Below are positions 22,326 to 25,579 of a stretch of 25,579 nt of DNA, piece after piece. Each line of letters begins with the position of its first letter. The first letter of the stretch is position 1. The position numbers were made by a program, and so were the translations under genes. The DNA is from a virus, in the IMG/VR virus record IMGVR_UViG_3300042879_000309, positions 1 to 25,579 of that record. The stretch is one strand, 5' to 3'. The notes under the pieces were generated by a model that saw only the letters and a program-made list of their open reading frames with translations, ran no database searches and had not been told where the DNA came from.

Positions 22326-23170
22326 CCCTTTTTTATCAGGTGATCTAGCCTTTCTTTCGCTTGCTTAATTGCCTTAGTCCAGACTTCAAACAGCACAGGT
22401 TTGTCAGCTTCCACCATGCCAAGCACAAAGTCATTAGCACCCTCTAATGCCGTGATCTTGGATAGCTTCTCAGCAGCGTTCAGCTTCTGGCTTTCCATAA
22501 TCTGATCCACCATTGCCAAGTAACCATCAACGAATTCCTCATCATTGGCAAAATACTTGTAGGCTTTGTCAGTGTTTGGCAGCATGAAAGCAATGCCTGT
22601 TGTGGTTATTGGCTCTGGCTTTTCCTCGACTGCTATGGGTGCTGGCGTTTCAGTTACCACCATCGGCTCGACACGCGCTTGCGGGATGGTTTCAACTTCA
22701 GTCTCATCAAGCATTCCGAGTCCACAATGTGCAAGAACCGACCGCCGTATCGCTTTCGTAGTTGCCTTAAGGATGGCATTAGCCAATCTCTCGCCGACAA
22801 GGTTTCCGACATCCACCGCGCCTTGATTCTCTGAAACTCTACCGTCACTGCCCGTGACTCTGACGGAGACAAGGTAAATTCCATCCACACGTTCCCGATG
22901 CGTAATCTGAGTGGATAACTTATGTAAGGCACAGAGTTGTTGTGTTGCACTAGCGTTGGCGTAAAGGATTTGTTTTCCATTGAGCGTTAGCAGGTCAAAG
23001 GGTTTAGCAGCAGGATCAAGACCGACTTGTTTACAGCGGTACAGATAGTATTGTTTCTTCTGATCTTCGTTTAGACCAGACAAGTCACCCCGTAACACAA
23101 TGGATGATTGGATAGCAGGATCAAGGGTTGCGACTGCACCTTCACTTCCCATACTGATTACGTTACTCAT
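22322..23170 (-). CDS. Single-strand annealing (recombination)-type protein
   Basis: A 282-residue protein. The N-terminal 160 residues carry YLYRCKQVGLDPAAKPFDLL, GKQILYANASATQQL, GRVSENQGAVDVGNL and NAILKATTKAIRR, then CGLGMLDETEVE. The N-A-x-(L/M)-K-A-x-T-K-A-x-R-R...GLGMLDETE segment is typical of phage annealing/recombination proteins of the Erf/RecT/Rad52-like groups. A Pro/Glu-rich linker and a helical C-terminus follow. The gene lies directly downstream of a lambda-type exonuclease, the classic partner. ATG 23170 is chosen over 23182 because GAGGG is correctly spaced before it. Subfamily is uncertain. Confidence 0.65.
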   Translation of the reverse strand: MSNVISMGSEGAVATLDPAIQSSIVLRGDLSGLNEDQKKQYYLYRCKQVGLDPAAKPFDLLTLNGKQILYANASATQQLCALHKLSTQITHRERVDGIYLVSVRVTGSDGRVSENQGAVDVGNLVGERLANAILKATTKAIRRSVLAHCGLGMLDETEVETIPQARVEPMVVTETPAPIAVEEKPEPITTTGIAFMLPNTDKAYKYFANDEEFVDGYLAMVDQIMESQKLNAAEKLSKITALEGANDFVLGMVEADKPVLFEVWTKAIKQAKERLDHLIKKG

Positions 23171-23178
23171 GATTGCCC

Positions 23179-24072
23179 TCATTTCAAAAGGAAGCGACGA
23201 GCGCCGGGTTGTTCAACGACAAACTTTTCATACATCTCAGGCATGGCATTGCGGAACAGGTCTTTGCTGAAGGACTTGGTAGTTTTGCTGGCTTTCCAAG
23301 TGGCGAGGATTTTGCCATCGTAGGTAGCAAGCTGGCTGGACTCCATCATGTAGCCCTGAATCTTGGCTGTTAGCGCGTCCTCTTGCGCTTCCAAGGCTTT
23401 GCGCTGCGTCTTAATGACTGACAGCATCTCGCAGGCTTGCTCCAGTTCTGACGTAGCTAACAGACTGCTGCCGTTGTCTTGCTTGTAAACAATCTTAGCA
23501 GCATCACCCATTGTTTCAGGGTCAAAGCGTCTGGCCTGAATTCGGCCCCAAAACTGCGCCATCTCTCTGGCATGCAAATCCCATTGTTCAGGCGTAAACG
23601 TCAGCGGATAGTGGGTAATCTCTTGACCACCAAAGCAGACAACCAGTACCACGTTAGGAATGCGGTGAACTAAGGATTCGTGCAGGCACTGGACGCGATA
23701 GCCGGTATCAATGTCAGCCGTGCCATCGTCGCCGTACTTCTTGCGCTGGTGAATGCCTAGGTTCTTGACTTCATAGAGTGTCTGCCCATCCTCGGATATG
23801 TAATCAAAGTGGGAAGCTAGGAAGGTATGTTGCGGATGATGCAGAGCATAGTCAGCGTCTTTGAAGTTGATGCGCTTGCGCCGTGCAAACTCTTTCATGA
23901 TGGGTTCTTGCATGACTAAACCCATTTGCACAGCTTCAACGTCAGACAGATCGTCTAAAGGTTTGACGCCAATCTTTTCGGCATAGACTTCACCGCCACG
24001 GCCCTCAACGAATCGTCGTGCATCGTTAGACCATAGCGCTGTGTTGCGCACTTCGGGAGAAAAATCACTCAT
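23179..24072 (-). CDS. YqaJ / lambda-type recombination exonuclease
   Basis: A 297-residue nuclease of the YqaJ viral recombinase family. WSNDARRFVEGRG and G51-L-V-M-Q-E56 match the family's N-terminal motif. D90 in FLASHFDYISEDG and E101-V-K103 in LYEVKN give the PD-(D/E)XK catalytic centre, followed by the Y-R-V-Q-C-L-H-E helix (residues 125-132). It degrades one strand of linear duplex DNA to give single strands for the annealing protein encoded next. The C-terminal 90 residues are helical. The leader carries AGGGG and the TTAATCCATTTA / GGGGCTGAT element shared with the gene at 25504. Confidence 0.8.
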   Translation of the reverse strand: MSDFSPEVRNTALWSNDARRFVEGRGGEVYAEKIGVKPLDDLSDVEAVQMGLVMQEPIMKEFARRKRINFKDADYALHHPQHTFLASHFDYISEDGQTLYEVKNLGIHQRKKYGDDGTADIDTGYRVQCLHESLVHRIPNVVLVVCFGGQEITHYPLTFTPEQWDLHAREMAQFWGRIQARRFDPETMGDAAKIVYKQDNGSSLLATSELEQACEMLSVIKTQRKALEAQEDALTAKIQGYMMESSQLATYDGKILATWKASKTTKSFSKDLFRNAMPEMYEKFVVEQPGARRFLLK

Positions 24073-24103
24073 ATCAGCCCCTGATTATGGATAAATGGAT
24101 TAA
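24073..24103 (-). repeat. Leader element copy A, before the exonuclease gene
   Basis: On the minus strand the leader reads TTAATCCATTTA (plus-strand 24092-24103), nine extra bases, then AGGGGCTGAT (24073-24082) abutting the ATG. The same two blocks precede the gene at 25504 without the nine-base insertion. The AGGGG block acts as the ribosome-binding site. The first block overlaps the stop of the small gene upstream. Confidence 0.5.
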
Positions 24104-24216
24104 TGATCGGCCTCATCAAACAACATCAAGACTACCGTTACGAGGCCACACACGGCAACAAAACAACCTGCACCGATAAGGGCAATGCCCATAAAGATTA
24201 GCAGACTTGAACTCAT
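24100..24216 (-). CDS. Small membrane protein (38 residues)
   Basis: Product MSSSLLIFMGIALIGAGCFV followed by AVCGLVTVVLMLFDEADH: nearly all one or two hydrophobic segments with an acidic tail, so a short integral membrane peptide. The start lies in an ATGA overlap with the preceding small gene (24213-24216). It is the third in a chain of three tightly coupled tiny genes upstream of the exonuclease. Function unknown. Confidence 0.5.
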   Translation of the reverse strand: MSSSLLIFMGIALIGAGCFVAVCGLVTVVLMLFDEADH

Positions 24217-24344
24217 TTTGTAATCGCTAGGTACTTAAGTAATGCCTGTTGGACTGCTTGCTCGAACGTAATGTTTGCACACATGGCAAGGCAAGCAATC
24301 TCACAGGTTAGGTTCCAAGGTAGTTTGGTCAGTTCTTCATTCAT
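24213..24344 (-). CDS. Small protein (43 residues), unknown function
   Basis: Product MNEELTKLPWNLTCEIACLA then MCANITFEQAVQQALLKYLA and ITK: a short helical protein with three Cys. It begins in an ATGA overlap at 24341-24344 and ends in another at 24213-24216. Frame conservation through both overlaps is the main evidence that it is translated. No function can be assigned. Confidence 0.5.
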   Translation of the reverse strand: MNEELTKLPWNLTCEIACLAMCANITFEQAVQQALLKYLAITK

Positions 24345-24508
24345 GGCATAGCAACCCACAAGTAACGAGCAATACCAATAATCAGCAATGGCGCACCAAT
24401 GATACTCATGATGCCGCTAATGCCTGATAGCTTTTTGTTGGCAAATACCTTTGCAACGCCTGCCAGCACAAGGCCGTGCATGAATAACAAGAAACCAATT
24501 GAAGTCAT
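24341..24508 (-). CDS. Small two-helix membrane protein (55 residues)
   Basis: Product starts MTSIGFLLFMHGLVLAGVAK and continues with VFANKKLSGISGIMSI and IGAPLLIIGIARYLWVAMP. Two hydrophobic segments flank a KKLSG turn, so it should cross the membrane twice. The start lies in an ATGA overlap with the larger gene upstream (24505-24508) and the stop in another with the 43-residue gene. Possibly a membrane-interfering or exclusion protein; no evidence beyond topology. Confidence 0.55.
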   Translation of the reverse strand: MTSIGFLLFMHGLVLAGVAKVFANKKLSGISGIMSIIGAPLLIIGIARYLWVAMP

Positions 24509-24732
24509 GGCGCACCCCTTTCACGAATAGCTAGCGCTGCCACTGTGTAGTAATTGGTCAACTTGTCTTTTGCTGCCATCTCATCCAACAGTTCGGCGCA
24601 GGCTTCACGTTCATGCTCTGCTACCAGCTTGGCAAAGGCTTCCAGACTGCGCCATTGGCTCTCAGTAGCGCCCCAATCAGGCGGCATGATGGCAGCTTCC
24701 TGCGCCCATTTAACAATGTCATCCCTAGTCAT
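24505..24732 (-). CDS. Small phage protein with EREACAELL helix, unknown function
   Basis: A 75-residue protein. MTRDDIVKWAQEAAIMP leads to LEAFAKLVAEHEREACAELL and ends ALAIRERGAP. The (L)V..(A/H)EREACA and A(I)R.RG pattern is common in accessory phage proteins of unknown role. Start 24732 is chosen because AGAGGA precedes it and it forms an ATGA overlap with the upstream stop (24729-24732); a TTG five codons earlier has no such support. Confidence 0.65.
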   Translation of the reverse strand: MTRDDIVKWAQEAAIMPPDWGATESQWRSLEAFAKLVAEHEREACAELLDEMAAKDKLTNYYTVAALAIRERGAP

Positions 24733-24923
24733 AGTTTCCTCTGGCAAGTGAAGGCTTGGATGTCCACCCTGAAGGCCGCAGCAAACCGGCAGTCGGCAGC
24801 TATTCTGCTTTCAGTTTGAGCAACACCAGCGTAGTAGGCAAAGGCGGCAATGGCAAAGGTAATCGCAGACTTAGCCCACCAATCATTGATTACCTCAAGC
24901 ATCTTGCGCCCCATTTGCGCCAT
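24729..24923 (-). CDS. Small single-helix membrane protein
   Basis: A protein of about 64 residues. Residues 18-34 (SAITFAIAAFAYYAGVA) form one hydrophobic segment after a short WW-containing helix; the C-terminus holds two Cys and a basic end. The start is uncertain: ATG 24923 follows the previous gene by ten bases without a clear ribosome site, and ATG 24902 is an alternative. The stop overlaps the next gene as ATGA. Function unknown. Confidence 0.45.
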   Translation of the reverse strand: MAQMGRKMLEVINDWWAKSAITFAIAAFAYYAGVAQTESRIAADCRFAAAFRVDIQAFTCQRKL

Positions 24924-24933
24924 CAAAGCGCGT

Positions 24934-25209
24934 TCAGAAGGGGCTATCACGCATGGCCTCCTCAAACTCTTGCCTACGCTTTTCACGGGCAATCTGTGTG
25001 TCTTCGTTCAGCATCCAGTGTCTGCCCTTGTCACCGCAGTCTTTGTCACTGTGGCTAGTACGTTGCACAAAAGCAAGTGGATAGATTTCATTACCATGCA
25101 CTAGGTCAAGGCTAGTCACGGAAGGATTTAGACAACGGTCACGTTGTCCGTGTGGTGTGCCAAAGAAAACACAATCAACACATAGTTTGATGTCTTTAAG
25201 ATAAGTCAT
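24934..25209 (-). CDS. Small zinc-ribbon-like phage protein
   Basis: A 91-residue protein with C10-x2-C13 (KLCVDCVFFG), C26 (RDRCLNP) and C58 (DCGDKGRHW), the layout of a frequent small phage protein with a four-Cys zinc site ending in CG..GRHW. The C-terminus is a charged helix (AREKRRQEFEEAMRDS). Start 25209 is preferred over a codon at 25332 because GGAGGGG sits about eight bases before it and the domain begins here. It overlaps the upstream gene by 14 nt. Probable metal-binding accessory protein, role unknown. Confidence 0.6.
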   Translation of the reverse strand: MTYLKDIKLCVDCVFFGTPHGQRDRCLNPSVTSLDLVHGNEIYPLAFVQRTSHSDKDCGDKGRHWMLNEDTQIAREKRRQEFEEAMRDSPF

Positions 25210-25504
25210 TTGGAATCCCCTCCCCGTATGCTTTAGCAATAGCTCGTCGTGCGTTTTGTACACCTTTCCAAGTGTCTGGAACGCCCTGAACAACTGCTTC
25301 AAGCGCCATGAGTAAATCAGGTGCAGCAGCAATCAAAAGCGCGTTGGCTTTTCTCTCTTCGTCGGAAATGGTCTTGCGGTTAGGGATATTTGCAATAGTT
25401 GCAGAATGAACACCAAACTTACGGCAGGTTATGGAGTACGGATTTGTAGTCCAGCCGTGTTTTGTATTGTCATTGAATCGCCAAGTGTTTTTTAAAATTC
25501 TCAT
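25196..25504 (-). CDS. Small phage protein with ANA.LIAAAP.LL motif
   Basis: A 102-residue protein. The N-terminal half resembles a small beta domain (HGWTTNPYSITCRKFGVHSA then TIANIP). The C-terminal half holds ERKANALLIAAAPDLLMALE, a motif repeated in many phage proteins of unknown role, followed by NARRAIAKAYGEG. AGGGGCTGATCC is the ribosome site, and the ATG overlaps the stop of an open frame entering from the right edge. Function unknown. Confidence 0.65.
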   Translation of the reverse strand: MRILKNTWRFNDNTKHGWTTNPYSITCRKFGVHSATIANIPNRKTISDEERKANALLIAAAPDLLMALEAVVQGVPDTWKGVQNARRAIAKAYGEGIPNDLS

Positions 25505-25579
25505 GGATCAGCCCCTAAATGGATTAAGCGTCGAGTTCTACCAACTGGAAACGTCTTTCGCGTAGCCGCAAGACAGAAG
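25501..25579 (-). CDS. 3' end of a gene entering from the right edge (partial)
   Basis: From the edge this frame reads FCLAATRKTFPVGRTRRL then IHLGADP and ends with TGA at 25501-25503, in an ATGA overlap with the gene at 25504. The coupling style matches the other leftward genes, which supports real coding. It is too short to name; the start lies outside the window. Confidence 0.5.
   Translation of the reverse strand, partial: FCLAATRKTFPVGRTRRLIHLGADP
25507..25527 (-). repeat. Leader element copy B
   Basis: On the minus strand TTAATCCATTTA (plus-strand 25516-25527) runs directly into GGGGCTGAT (25507-25515), two bases before the start codon of the 102-residue protein. The same blocks, separated by nine bases, lie before the exonuclease start (24073-24103). 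Here the element also lies within the partial frame 25501-25579. Confidence 0.5.

Noticed and set aside
25210-25332. Upstream start extending the zinc-ribbon protein by 41 residues
   Set aside because: The extension overlaps the neighbouring gene by more than 120 bases, whereas GGAGGGG lies before the inner ATG at the domain start.
25525-25579. Possible tRNA-like stretch at the right edge (GTTGGTAGAACTCGACG)
   Set aside because: No cloverleaf can be drawn with an anticodon arm and acceptor stem; an open frame ending in an ATGA overlap explains it better.
1-25579. Phage RNA polymerase promoters, integrase or attachment site
   Set aside because: No repeated promoter-like motif of about 20 bases, no integrase-type protein and no tRNA fragment was seen; long gene overlaps leave little room for promoters in either block.

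Overview
The window is a 25.6 kb segment of a tailed bacteriophage genome, and no bacterial chromosomal gene is visible. Gene packing is dense: most junctions are 1-14 nt overlaps or gaps under 20 nt. A long rightward block (1 to about 20,404) carries virion and lysis genes. A leftward block (25,579 to about 20,469) carries recombination, DNA-binding and small accessory genes. The blocks converge on a strong rho-independent terminator at 20442-20470. The layout (connector, propeller-like tail protein, fibres, very large Ala/Gly-rich internal proteins, no tape-measure protein in view) suggests a podovirus-like phage. Its small basic proteins resemble families common in phages of aquatic bacteria. 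The host cannot be named from this sequence.

Rightward block. 1-32 is the last few codons of an upstream gene, by position perhaps the capsid protein. 35-2405 holds a connector and a stabilisation/tail-tube-like protein. 2406-7368 is an appendage module: fibre-type proteins, a duplicated glycine-rich protein, a putative 2OG-Fe(II) oxygenase and small partners. 7387-9815 is an unusual cassette: a one-helix membrane protein, a protein with three D-W-H helical repeats, an acyl carrier protein (ACP)-like protein, a beta-ketoacyl synthase with an intact Cys-His-Lys-His active site, and a small GNAT-like protein. 9815-17070 encodes four large internal virion-type proteins. 17051-20404 is a run of small genes that includes two holin-like membrane proteins, an M15-type peptidase endolysin, a SAM methyltransferase and three very basic small proteins.

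Leftward block, in transcription order from the right edge: a partial gene, small accessory proteins (one with a zinc ribbon), a chain of three short genes joined by ATGA overlaps, a YqaJ/lambda-type exonuclease, a single-strand annealing-type protein, a helix-turn-helix protein, an SSB-like protein ending DGDIPF, a secreted Cys-rich mini-protein, a Holliday-junction-resolvase-like nuclease and a GT-A glycosyltransferase. Exonuclease, annealing protein, SSB-like protein and resolvase together make a plausible phage recombination pathway.

The most striking content is the ACP plus ketosynthase pair, translationally coupled inside the virion operon. It implies phage-encoded fatty-acyl chemistry or a repurposed acyl module. 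No stretch over 300 bases lacks a gene. The only gaps of note are 20405-20468 (terminator), 21204-21257 (a hairpin leader) and 21597-21670 (a coding-like tail). I saw no tRNA, rRNA, CRISPR array, insertion sequence, integrase or attachment site.
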